Origin: a virus
Reading direction: 5' to 3' (one strand)
Virus record (IMG/VR): IMGVR_UViG_3300005935_000061
Location: 1 to 35,036 of that record
Length of the DNA: 35,036 bases
Shown here piece after piece: positions 14,896-19,831 of the stretch. Positions within the stretch are counted from its first letter, which is position 1, and every line of letters begins with the position of its first letter. A program made the translations under genes and the position numbers. Under the pieces are notes generated by a model. The model was not told the DNA's origin. It saw only the letters and a program-made list of their open reading frames with translations, and did not search any database.

Positions 14896-15177
14896 TTAAA
14901 TCTCTCTATCTATTTCTATTGCTCTTTTGTCTAATACAATATCTAATTCCCCTATAGTGTCTCCTCTATAACAATCTCTCCCATCATAGGCTTCAAATAA
15001 TATCTTTTCCTTGCCTGGAGTTTCTGGCACTGGCACTGAGCAAGTAATACAAGATAATCCTCTATATTTAAAATATACTTTCCCGCTAGTTCCCAATAAC
15101 TTACCTATAAATAACAGATTTTCAAGCGCCTCTTCTGAAAACTTTAAATTATAATACTCTCTAATAACTTCACTCAT
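14896..15177 (-). CDS. Hypothetical early protein (93 aa)
   Basis: 93 aa with AAGGAG before ATG 15177. Mixed alpha/beta composition: MSEVIREYYNLKFSEEALEN, then GKVYFKYRGLSCITCSVPVP with a CxxC pair, then LFEAYDGRDCYRGDTIGELD. No family recognised; the CxxC and a third Cys may bind metal. Confidence 0.45.
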   Translation of the reverse strand: MSEVIREYYNLKFSEEALENLLFIGKLLGTSGKVYFKYRGLSCITCSVPVPETPGKEKILFEAYDGRDCYRGDTIGELDIVLDKRAIEIDREI

Positions 15178-15190
15178 TATATAACTCCTT

Positions 15191-15496
15191 TTATTCTATA
15201 ATATTACAATCTTTGTCTAAATTAACAGGATCAAAAGATTTAACATAATCTACTGCATTACTAACTTCTCTACCAAATATTTTATCATAAGCAAAGTCTA
15301 AACATCTCTCCATGTCTTCCCTATCCTTATCTTTTGTAAATATAGTATTATAATTTTTTCTAAACGCTACTACAAAATCACTTACAGCCTGCTTGTCTAC
15401 TGGCAACTCTTGTTCTTTATATTTATCATAAAGCCACTTGTCTTTTGTTGGTATTTCTTTTCCTATTTCGCTTGCTTGTTTTATTAAATCTTCCAT
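15191..15496 (-). CDS. Hypothetical early protein (101 aa)
   Basis: I place the start at ATG 15496, six bases after GGAGAAAG, not at 15565, because the longer version lacks a ribosome site and overlaps the 43-aa gene almost entirely. Product MEDLIKQASEIGKEIPTKDK..., helical and acidic, ending in DPVNLDKDCNIIE. Translation is coupled to the preceding 43-aa frame, whose stop lies just inside it. Not recognised. Confidence 0.5.
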   Translation of the reverse strand: MEDLIKQASEIGKEIPTKDKWLYDKYKEQELPVDKQAVSDFVVAFRKNYNTIFTKDKDREDMERCLDFAYDKIFGREVSNAVDYVKSFDPVNLDKDCNIIE

Positions 15497-15615
15497 GACT
15501 TTCTCCAATCTATAGTCTTGTCTTCGTAAAATGTCGTTGTGCCCGTCTCGATAAATCCCAGCCACTCTAATAATGATTCCATAACTGTTCCTTTTCTTAT
15601 TCCTGATACTTTCAT
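15484..15615 (-). CDS. 43-aa first gene of the downstream early unit
   Basis: ATG 15615 sits six bases after GGAGGGG, one of the strongest ribosome sites in the window. It codes MKVSGIRKGTVMESLLEWLG then FIETGTTTFYEDKTIDWRKS. It is the first gene after the promoter at 15644-15673 and is translationally coupled to the next gene by a 13-base overlap. A tiny regulatory protein by position (compare Cro-like or inhibitor peptides); no HTH visible. Confidence 0.6.
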   Translation of the reverse strand: MKVSGIRKGTVMESLLEWLGFIETGTTTFYEDKTIDWRKSWKI

Positions 15616-15643
15616 AATTGCCCCTCCATCTAATTTATTCCCA

Positions 15644-15673
15644 ATACTAACACACGTAAACTTTACTTGTCAA
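15644..15673 (-). promoter_or_regulatory. Promoter with operator dyad in its spacer
   Basis: Minus strand: TTGACA (15673-15668), 18 bp, TAGTAT (15649-15644), with TGT before the -10 (extended -10). A perfect dyad, GTAAA-G-TTTAC (15666-15656), fills the spacer just after the -35, and the -35 lies inside a 25-base repeat shared with the promoter at 15855-15883. Drives the 43-aa gene and downstream annealase operon. The start point predicted near 15637 leaves room for the ribosome site at 15627-15621. Confidence 0.6.
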
Positions 15674-15686
15674 CTGTTATTTTCTT
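15662..15686. repeat. 25-base control repeat, copy 1
   Basis: TTTACTTGTCAACTGTTATT plus TTCTT. It differs from the copy at 15872-15896 by one base. It overlaps both the end of the HTH gene and the -35 box of the next promoter. Weaker relatives (core AACAGTTGRCAAGT) occur at 11105-11122, 11242-11258 and 18501-18517. Confidence 0.6.
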
Positions 15687-15848
15687 AACCATTTTTAGAC
15701 CGTTTTCTTTCAGTAATTGACCAACTCTAGAGCGAGTTACTCCCAAGTACCTTGCTACGCCTGCCTGTGTAATATGACGATCAAACAATGCGATCAATCT
15801 GCCCATATTCATATTCTTTAATTCGTTTGTCTTTTTTTCAATTTCCAT
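15663..15848 (-). CDS. Small HTH regulator (61 aa)
   Basis: 61 aa. Residues ~26-51 (HITQAGVARYLGVTRSRVGQ then LLKENGL) form a clear helix-turn-helix of the resolvase/homeodomain-like kind: 'AGVARYLGVTRSRVGQLL'. Short basic ends complete a minimal DNA-binding protein. It lies between two promoters that share a 25-base repeat, so it is the best candidate for the regulator that reads that repeat or the dyads nearby. ATG 15848 has both an AGGAG 12 bases upstream and a promoter whose expected start point is the A of the ATG (possible leaderless mRNA, as for lambda cI). Confidence 0.7.
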   Translation of the reverse strand: MEIEKKTNELKNMNMGRLIALFDRHITQAGVARYLGVTRSRVGQLLKENGLKMVKKITVDK

Positions 15849-15854
15849 ATTGTT

Positions 15855-15883
15855 AATATACTCCTGTTTATTTTACTTGTCAA
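15855..15883 (-). promoter_or_regulatory. Promoter of the HTH regulator, possibly leaderless
   Basis: Minus strand: TTGACA (15883-15878), 17 bp, TATATT (15860-15855), 5 and 6 matches to sigma70 boxes. The start codon ATG 15848 begins seven bases after the -10, so the transcript would start at or next to the AUG. The -35 includes the TGA stop of the KilA-N gene. Read-through from the upstream promoter would instead give a leader with AGGAG. Confidence 0.65.
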
Positions 15884-15896
15884 CTATTATTTTCTT
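15872..15896. repeat. 25-base control repeat, copy 2
   Basis: TTTACTTGTCAACTATTATT plus TTCTT; 24 of 25 bases equal to copy 1 at 15662-15686, 210 bp away. Each copy supplies the C-terminal codons of a regulator gene and the -35 box of the following promoter. Confidence 0.6.
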
Positions 15897-16491
15897 TGGC
15901 TTTTTTTATACTAATTGCAACAAGCCTATCAACTGTATCAATAATATCGCTTAGTAATGATATGTTTTCCTGTATTCTATCCCTTAATTTTAATTGTTCT
16001 TCTGTAGCCGTTTGCCAATCAGTTACATTACATTCAAGTTTTATTTTGTTTGCTATTATCTTTATTGCATCTCTATACTTATAGTCAGGAACTATTAATT
16101 TTATTGCCCCTGTCATTTTTTTATAACTAGTCCCACTCTCATTTCTATATCTCAATAGGTTATCATAAAGCCATTCATAAACTTCTATTTCAAACTCAGG
16201 ATTAATATGAAGTGCCAACTTTATAAACAAAAAAGGATGTATCCAAGTGTGTTTACCTCTTCCCCTTGCAGATATTTTTATCTCTCCATATTTCTTTTCA
16301 AGAAAACCAACAAACTCTTTTGTATTCTTTGAATTATACCAATCATTGAAATCAACATAACTTAGGCTATTAAGAATCCGCCACTTATTACCTATTCTCA
16401 TTAAATCTGTAGAACTAAGAAATTCACTCTTGCTCTTCTGGGAAACCTCTCCATCAATAAACTTTCTCTTCATTATTACTTCTGTTTTCAC
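15880..16491 (-). CDS. KilA-N domain protein
   Basis: 203 aa, GTG start at 16491 with AAGGGAG upstream; an ATG at 16473 is the alternative. Residues ~20-115 match the KilA-N pattern: LSSTDLMRIGNKWRILNSLS... the YVDFNDWYNSKNTKEFVGFL block, and RGRGKHTWIHPFLFIKLALH followed by INPEFEIEVYEWLYDNLL. The C-terminal part is a helical, coiled-coil-like domain (~155-203). KilA-N proteins bind DNA and act as phage regulators or antirepressors. A strong promoter with an embedded dyad lies upstream. Confidence 0.85.
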   Translation of the reverse strand: MKTEVIMKRKFIDGEVSQKSKSEFLSSTDLMRIGNKWRILNSLSYVDFNDWYNSKNTKEFVGFLEKKYGEIKISARGRGKHTWIHPFLFIKLALHINPEFEIEVYEWLYDNLLRYRNESGTSYKKMTGAIKLIVPDYKYRDAIKIIANKIKLECNVTDWQTATEEQLKLRDRIQENISLLSDIIDTVDRLVAISIKKAKENNS

Positions 16492-16517
16492 TGTTTAAGC
16501 TCCCTTATTTTTATAGA

Positions 16518-16546
16518 ATATTATCACACTTTAATAAAGGTGTCAA
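16518..16546 (-). promoter_or_regulatory. Strong promoter with operator-like dyad before KilA-N
   Basis: Minus strand: TTGACA (16546-16541), 17 bp, TAATAT (16523-16518). ACACCTTTATTAAAGTGT (16543-16526), a near-perfect dyad with seven paired bases per arm, fills the spacer and touches both boxes. A repressor bound there would block polymerase. Expected start near 16511, ribosome site AAGGGAG near 16500, GTG at 16491. The likely immediate-early or lysogeny-type switch promoter. Confidence 0.7.
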
Positions 16547-16569
16547 TACATTTCTTAAAATATACCACC

Positions 16570-16857
16570 CTACATCGCATCGATCAAATCTTGCCATGCA
16601 CCGAGCTTGCCAGCCTGAGTAGAGAGGTCTCGCTTAACCTTTGATTCCTTGCGGTATACTTTTCGCTGGCGTTCGTTATGGGTTAGCCTGCGTTCCTCTT
16701 CGCTCTTGTATTTCTTTGGGCGGCCTGCTCGATGTTTCTTTACAGCAGTGTTGACATTTGCCCGTCTTTTTTCTTTTTGCTCTTCTGTTTTCTCTGGCTT
16801 CTGTTCGTGCCATCTTGTATATTTCTTTCCTTTATTAGCTCCGTTATTGCTTGGCAT
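16570..16857 (-). CDS. Basic protein with AT-hook-like motif (95 aa)
   Basis: 95 aa, strongly basic. Residues ~41-50 HRAGRPKKYK contain the GRPKK core of an AT-hook, a minor-groove binding motif, preceded by EEQKEKRRANVNTAVKK. Residues 52-80 are Arg/Lys/Glu-rich. Its ATG overlaps the previous gene's end by 14 bases. A DNA- or RNA-binding role is likely on composition. It is the last gene before the KilA-N promoter. Confidence 0.5.
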   Translation of the reverse strand: MPSNNGANKGKKYTRWHEQKPEKTEEQKEKRRANVNTAVKKHRAGRPKKYKSEEERRLTHNERQRKVYRKESKVKRDLSTQAGKLGAWQDLIDAM

Positions 16858-17179
16858 TTTTAAACTCCCGTCTCTTCTTTAATACTTCATTATTGTTTCT
16901 TATTGTTTTTGGTATAAATGAATCTTCTCTTGATTTATCTGTTATATTTACTCTAATAATATAATCTAAATCTTTCATTTTCTGAATAAACTTTTCATCA
17001 ACTCCTATATAGGACATATTTTTATCGCAATCAATATGATTTCCGCAACAACATCCAGTTGTAATTATTCCCATATCCCATAAGCTAAATAATTCTTTTG
17101 CTAAACATGCATCAAAAGATATTCCATTATGCGTTACTTGGCATTCGTAGTTTTGTATTGTGCTTTTTCTACAATTCAT
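16844..17179 (-). CDS. Cys-rich early protein with TGCCCGNH motif (111 aa)
   Basis: 111 aa. Has MNCRKSTIQNYECQ at the start, LWDMGIITTGCCCGNHIDCD in the middle (residues ~33-52) and a gVDEKFIQKMKDLDY helix after it. The G(C)CCGNH turn followed by a beta strand recurs in small phage proteins of unknown function and probably binds a metal. ATG overlaps the previous stop (ATGA). Confidence 0.5.
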   Translation of the reverse strand: MNCRKSTIQNYECQVTHNGISFDACLAKELFSLWDMGIITTGCCCGNHIDCDKNMSYIGVDEKFIQKMKDLDYIIRVNITDKSREDSFIPKTIRNNNEVLKKRREFKNAKQ

Positions 17180-17292
17180 TTATTCTCTCCCTCTTTTGAT
17201 TTTTCCCATGCCTTGTATGCGTCTTCTCTTTTATGGTATGTCATCTTGATACTTAGTGGTACTTTGCTTAGCCACTCTTCAAAGTTGTTCAT
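17176..17292 (-). CDS. 38-aa early peptide
   Basis: GAGGGAG lies four bases before ATG 17292; product MNNFEEWLSKVPLSIKMTYH followed by KREDAYKAWEKSKEGENK. It overlaps both neighbours by ATGA. Helical, charged, no family known. Confidence 0.5.
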   Translation of the reverse strand: MNNFEEWLSKVPLSIKMTYHKREDAYKAWEKSKEGENK

Positions 17293-17522
17293 AATTCTCC
17301 CTCAAGTTTGATTATTTCTTTCTCTAGCGCTTTCCATGTCGCTCTCAGCTCATCTTTATTGTCTGGCTGATATAGTTTAACTATTGTCTCTATTTTCTTT
17401 TGCTTGCTCTTTATATCGCTTATCTTTCTTAGGGTCATGTTCTTTCTGTCTATCTCGCTTTGATCTAGGCCCTCAAAATTAAAGCCTATCTCCCCCATAG
17501 CTTGTTTACAGTGTTTCGTCAT
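17289..17522 (-). CDS. Helical early protein (77 aa)
   Basis: 77 aa. LRKISDIKSKQKKIETIVKL and RATWKALEKEIIKLEGEL are coiled-coil-like. The ribosome site of ATG 17522 is poor; MGEIGFNFEGL at residue 9 is another possible start. The stop overlaps the next gene. Unknown function. Confidence 0.45.
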   Translation of the reverse strand: MTKHCKQAMGEIGFNFEGLDQSEIDRKNMTLRKISDIKSKQKKIETIVKLYQPDNKDELRATWKALEKEIIKLEGEL

Positions 17523-17535
17523 TTAATTAAGCTCG

Positions 17536-17643
17536 TTATCCATTAACACGACCTATTATTTCATTTATCTTATCTATAACCATTACAAGGGTGTCTATTT
17601 CATCGTACCCTTCTTTTAGTCTGTCTATCTTTTCAATTGTCAT
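17536..17643 (-). CDS. 35-aa early peptide
   Basis: AGGAGG six bases before ATG 17643 is an excellent ribosome site. Product MTIEKIDRLKEGYDEIDTLV followed by a helix ending in GRVNG. Helical and acidic, unknown role. Confidence 0.5.
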   Translation of the reverse strand: MTIEKIDRLKEGYDEIDTLVMVIDKINEIIGRVNG

Positions 17644-17666
17644 TGTCTTCCTCCTTAGTAGTGTTG

Positions 17667-17879
17667 TTATTTAATCTCTTCAAGCAAATTATATCCAGTT
17701 TTAACTATTCTTCTGTTGTTTATCTCTATCGATGGAAGAACGCAACCATGCTCCATAATCCCCTTAGAGACACTAAAAGAAAAACAATCAGTACCTTCAT
17801 TGCTATTAACGTTAATAATTACATGGTCTTTATGTTCTCCATATATTCTTATTTTATTTCCCTCTACCAGTACTTTCAT
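17667..17879 (-). CDS. Small beta-rich early protein (70 aa)
   Basis: 70 aa, AAGGAG before ATG 17879. Beta-strand pattern: MKVLVEGNKIRIYGEHKDHV, then CFSFSVSKGIMEHGCVLPSI. Soluble, two cysteines. No family recognised. Confidence 0.45.
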   Translation of the reverse strand: MKVLVEGNKIRIYGEHKDHVIINVNSNEGTDCFSFSVSKGIMEHGCVLPSIEINNRRIVKTGYNLLEEIK

Positions 17880-17909
17880 TGTCTAACTCCTTATCTAATA
17901 TTTTACTAA

Positions 17910-18083
17910 CTATGTATGTCTCTTCTCTAATATTTCTTTTGCCTCTTCTATATCAAAAAATGCACTACATATATCATCAGTTGCCGTCTCGGAATAATTA
18001 AAATTACACCAGTAAGTATCATTGCACCAGTTATCCCCACCACTATATATACAATCACTACATGTTATTTTATGCTCTGCCAT
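17910..18083 (-). CDS. Cys-rich small protein (57 aa)
   Basis: ATG 18083 with GGGAG upstream. Product MAEHKITCSDCIYSGGDNWC, then NDTYWCNFNYSE and a helix EEAKEILEKRHT. Five cysteines in the first 40 residues (C8, C11, C20, C26, C39) suggest a zinc-binding knuckle similar in style to the start of the 123-aa protein at 9687-9316. Unknown role. Confidence 0.5.
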   Translation of the reverse strand: MAEHKITCSDCIYSGGDNWCNDTYWCNFNYSETATDDICSAFFDIEEAKEILEKRHT

Positions 18084-18086
18084 TAT

Positions 18087-18311
18087 TTACTCCCTCTCTT
18101 TTATTTTCTTTCTCTTTAAGCTTAAATCTACATAACTTGTGCATGGGCCACTCTTTTCTTTAACCATTCTTATATACTTTAAGTTACTGCCTTTAGCGTG
18201 TCTAATTGTCTTTAAGAACCCTATATCATCCCAGTTACTTGCTCCCCCTTCTAACTGTATCTTGTCTATTCTTCTTCTGTTCTTTTCTCCTAACATTCCC
18301 CTTTTTCCCAT
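18087..18311 (-). CDS. First gene of the early operon, basic protein (74 aa)
   Basis: 74 aa, AAGGAG ten bases before ATG 18311; an inner ATG at 18296 with AAGGGG is the alternative. Basic at both ends (MGKRGMLGEKNRRRIDK, DLSLKRKKIKERE) with a middle IGFLKTIRHAKGSNLKYIRM. It is the first gene after the non-coding control region, so it should be expressed early. No family known; nucleic-acid binding is suggested by charge only. Confidence 0.5.
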   Translation of the reverse strand: MGKRGMLGEKNRRRIDKIQLEGGASNWDDIGFLKTIRHAKGSNLKYIRMVKEKSGPCTSYVDLSLKRKKIKERE

Positions 18312-18567
18312 TTAATGCGTTCTCCTTCCTGTCATACCCTAGATAACTTGTATCTATATTAGATGTATTCTAATTAAAGAATAGGATAGAATTAAAAGAA
18401 AGATACCGATACTACCCTTGGAGTATCTAGTGACTAGGTATGACTGTCTAACCACATATGATTCAGTTAAAGCTTGAGCCAACCACTCGGTTTTCTACAT
18501 AACAGTTGGTAAGTGATACCCTATCTTCATAGGCTTTTTAAAGAGTTTATTTTTTTAGGGAAAACTA
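18312..18567. promoter_or_regulatory. Non-coding control region with several dyads
   Basis: About 250 bp without a gene between the terminator and the early operon. Seen: GTCATACCCTAG (18331-18342) facing CTAGGTATGAC (18434-18444), an inverted pair about 100 bp apart; GTATCTAG-TGA-CTAGGTAT (18423-18441); GATACT/AGTATC around 18408-18427; CCTAT-GAAG-ATAGG near 18520-18533; an AT-rich stretch at 18350-18405; and the motif AACAGTTGGTAAGT at 18501-18514. I see no consensus sigma70 promoter, so early transcription may need an activator or another polymerase. A replication origin is another reading. Confidence 0.45.
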
Positions 18568-18608
18568 TAAAGAAAAACCCCTTAACAAGTTGTAGTTGCT
18601 AAGAGGTT
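18568..18608 (-). terminator. Strong rho-independent terminator
   Basis: Minus strand: AACCTCTTAGCAA (18608-18596) pairs with TTGTTAAGGGGTT (18588-18576), 13 bp with two G-U pairs, 7-base loop, then TTTTTCTTT. It ends the transcript of the HNH/small-gene unit before the control region. Read on the plus strand the same hairpin is followed by TTTATTT, so it may work both ways. Confidence 0.85.
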
Positions 18609-18713
18609 TATTTAAAGTCCTATTGGACAATTAAAGTATAACACAAACACCATCTACAACATAGTAAAGACATTAAACCATACTTTCGTTTTAATTGCAA
18701 CTAACAGTTGCCA

Positions 18714-18869
18714 CTAGTCAGCTATACGTTTTGCAGGGGAAGATATCTTTTCTATTATTTTATCTGCTATCATGTCTAACTGTTTTCTTGTAACATATCC
18801 ACTGTAATTCCCAACAGCCTCATAAAAAGAATCGTAAACAATTAAACTGCTTATATGCTTCTTTGTCAT
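18714..18869 (-). CDS. 51-aa small protein
   Basis: ATG 18869 preceded by AAAGGGGAAATAG. Product MTKKHISSLIVYDSFYEAVG then NYSGYVTRKQLDMIADKIIE and a basic end. Mixed alpha/beta, unknown function. It lies just after a pseudoknot-like element (18902-18936), so its translation may be controlled. Between its stop (18714) and the terminator at 18608 no gene is seen. Confidence 0.5.
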   Translation of the reverse strand: MTKKHISSLIVYDSFYEAVGNYSGYVTRKQLDMIADKIIEKISSPAKRIAD

Positions 18870-18901
18870 CTATTTCCCCTTTCCCCTAGTATTTCAGTCC
18901 G

Positions 18902-18936
18902 TAGGTTTTATTTGCGGTAACCTAGTAGTAACCCGC
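18902..18936 (-). promoter_or_regulatory. H-type pseudoknot-like mRNA element
   Basis: Minus strand: stem 1 GCGG (18936-18933) with CCGC (18917-18914); stem 2 TAGGTT (18924-18919) with AACCTA (18907-18902). The stems interleave with loops of 8, 1 and 6 bases, the last A-rich (AAATAA), which is sterically reasonable. It starts nine bases after the stop of the 46-aa gene and ends 32 bases before the next ATG. Small H-type pseudoknots include preQ1- and SAM-II-class riboswitches; I cannot match a known aptamer core. Confidence 0.4.
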
Positions 18937-18944
18937 CTTGTTAA

Positions 18945-19085
18945 TTATTTATTAAGTTCTTTAATTAGGAATTCATCAAACACAGTGTGTATTATTTCTC
19001 CACAAACAAGTGGGGCACATACTTTCTCAAATCTCTTACATAAATCCTCTACAACCTGCTCTACATGTATCTCTTTCTTATCCAT
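18945..19085 (-). CDS. 46-aa small protein
   Basis: AGGAG six bases before ATG 19085, 20 bases after the HNH stop. Product MDKKEIHVEQVVEDLCKRFE then KVCAPLVCGEIIHTVFDEFL, helical with three cysteines. Unknown function. Confidence 0.5.
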   Translation of the reverse strand: MDKKEIHVEQVVEDLCKRFEKVCAPLVCGEIIHTVFDEFLIKELNK

Positions 19086-19105
19086 TACGCTCTCCTTTGT
19101 TTGAT

Positions 19106-19597
19106 TTATGAACAATGACTCCATCTTAATCCACTTTTTATTTTATATATTGCTGAGACTGAAACAGCGTGTTCTTTTGCTATATTCTTAACGGTGCTTG
19201 TTGACAATAAGATATCAATTACATTTTTTTTAGTTAGTTTTGATCGAGTGTTTTTTTCACCAATGTGCGTCATTAATCCTATAGCAAAAGCGTGTTTGGA
19301 ATTTTCTGAATGAGAGCACCATTCAAGATTGCTCACTTTGTTATTTAATTTATTGCCATCAATATGATTTATAGATGGCTTATTCTCTTGGTTTGGGATA
19401 AATGTTTTTGCTACTAACTGGTGAGTCCTGATTGTTTTCTTTGTTTTATTACAAAGACCAGTTGTTGAATATCCTTTTTTATTTATGTATGGTTTTATAG
19501 TTATGGCAGAAATTCTTTTATAGCTAATAACTGTCCCATAATTACCTATTTTATATTTGCCATCATAGCCTTGTATATCTTTGAAAATTTCCTGCAT
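19106..19597 (-). CDS. NUMOD4/HNH homing-type endonuclease
   Basis: 163 aa from ATG 19597, five bases after AGGAGG (a longer frame to 19612 has no ribosome site). NUMOD4 segment: EIFKDIQGYDGKYKIGNYGT. HNH core: THQLVAKTFIPNQENKPSIN then HIDGNKLNNKVSNLEWCSHS, with His, Asn and the closing SNLEWC. The last ~45 residues hold an HTH-like AKEHAVSVSAIYKIKSGLRW DNA-reading unit. Such genes are mobile invaders of phage genomes that nick or cut intron-less or gene-less relatives. It has its own promoter and a structured leader, typical of a freestanding homing gene. Confidence 0.9.
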   Translation of the reverse strand: MQEIFKDIQGYDGKYKIGNYGTVISYKRISAITIKPYINKKGYSTTGLCNKTKKTIRTHQLVAKTFIPNQENKPSINHIDGNKLNNKVSNLEWCSHSENSKHAFAIGLMTHIGEKNTRSKLTKKNVIDILLSTSTVKNIAKEHAVSVSAIYKIKSGLRWSHCS

Positions 19598-19619
19598 ATT
19601 TACCTCCTGCAATTTTATA

Positions 19620-19651
19620 TAGCCCCTAGTAATTGCAGTAACTAAGGGCTA
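19620..19651 (-). other. Leader hairpin of the HNH gene
   Basis: TAGCCCTTAG (19651-19642) pairs with CTAGGGGCTA (19629-19620), 10 bp with one G-U and a 12-base loop, ending ~20 bases before the start codon. No U tract, so not a terminator. It lies upstream of the ribosome site; hairpins before homing endonuclease genes often limit their translation. Confidence 0.5.
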
Positions 19652-19678
19652 CAAAGTTGTTCAATAAAGAACCCATAC

Positions 19679-19707
19679 ATTGTATATGAAAAGCTATCTA
19701 ATTGCAA
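19679..19707 (-). promoter_or_regulatory. Promoter of the HNH gene
   Basis: Minus strand: TTGCAA (19707-19702), 17 bp, TACAAT (19684-19679). The -10 matches at 5 of 6 bases. Predicted start near 19672, about 75 bases upstream of the ATG, so the transcript carries the leader hairpin. Layout equal to the capsid promoter at 3175-3203. Confidence 0.6.
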
Positions 19708-19717
19708 GCGTTATTTT

Positions 19718-19820
19718 GCTGGTAGTTTAATGTTTTCTCGGCAGAGCAACTCTTACTAGTTGCTGCACATTAAATACGCCTTTTGACTACCAGCACTACC
19801 CCCGGGCTATCCCAGTGGCA
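19718..19820. ncRNA. Highly structured intergenic element (possible RNA)
   Basis: A stacked hairpin: GCTGGTAG/CTACCAGC (19718-19725 with 19787-19794), TTTAATGT/ACATTAAA (19726-19733 with 19767-19774) and GCAG..CAACT/AGTTGCTGC (19741-19751 with 19758-19766, two-base bulge), 24 or more pairs with asymmetric internal loops of 12 and 7 bases. A smaller CACT/AGTG and GGG/CCC hairpin follows at 19795-19814. No reading frame of note. Located between the RusA-like gene and the HNH promoter. I cannot assign it to a known ribozyme or riboswitch class. Confidence 0.45.
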
Positions 19821-19831
19821 ATATTATTATA

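Noticed and set aside
19106-19831. Group I intron carrying the HNH gene
   Set aside because: No P7-type core or interrupted flanking gene could be found; RusA is intact.
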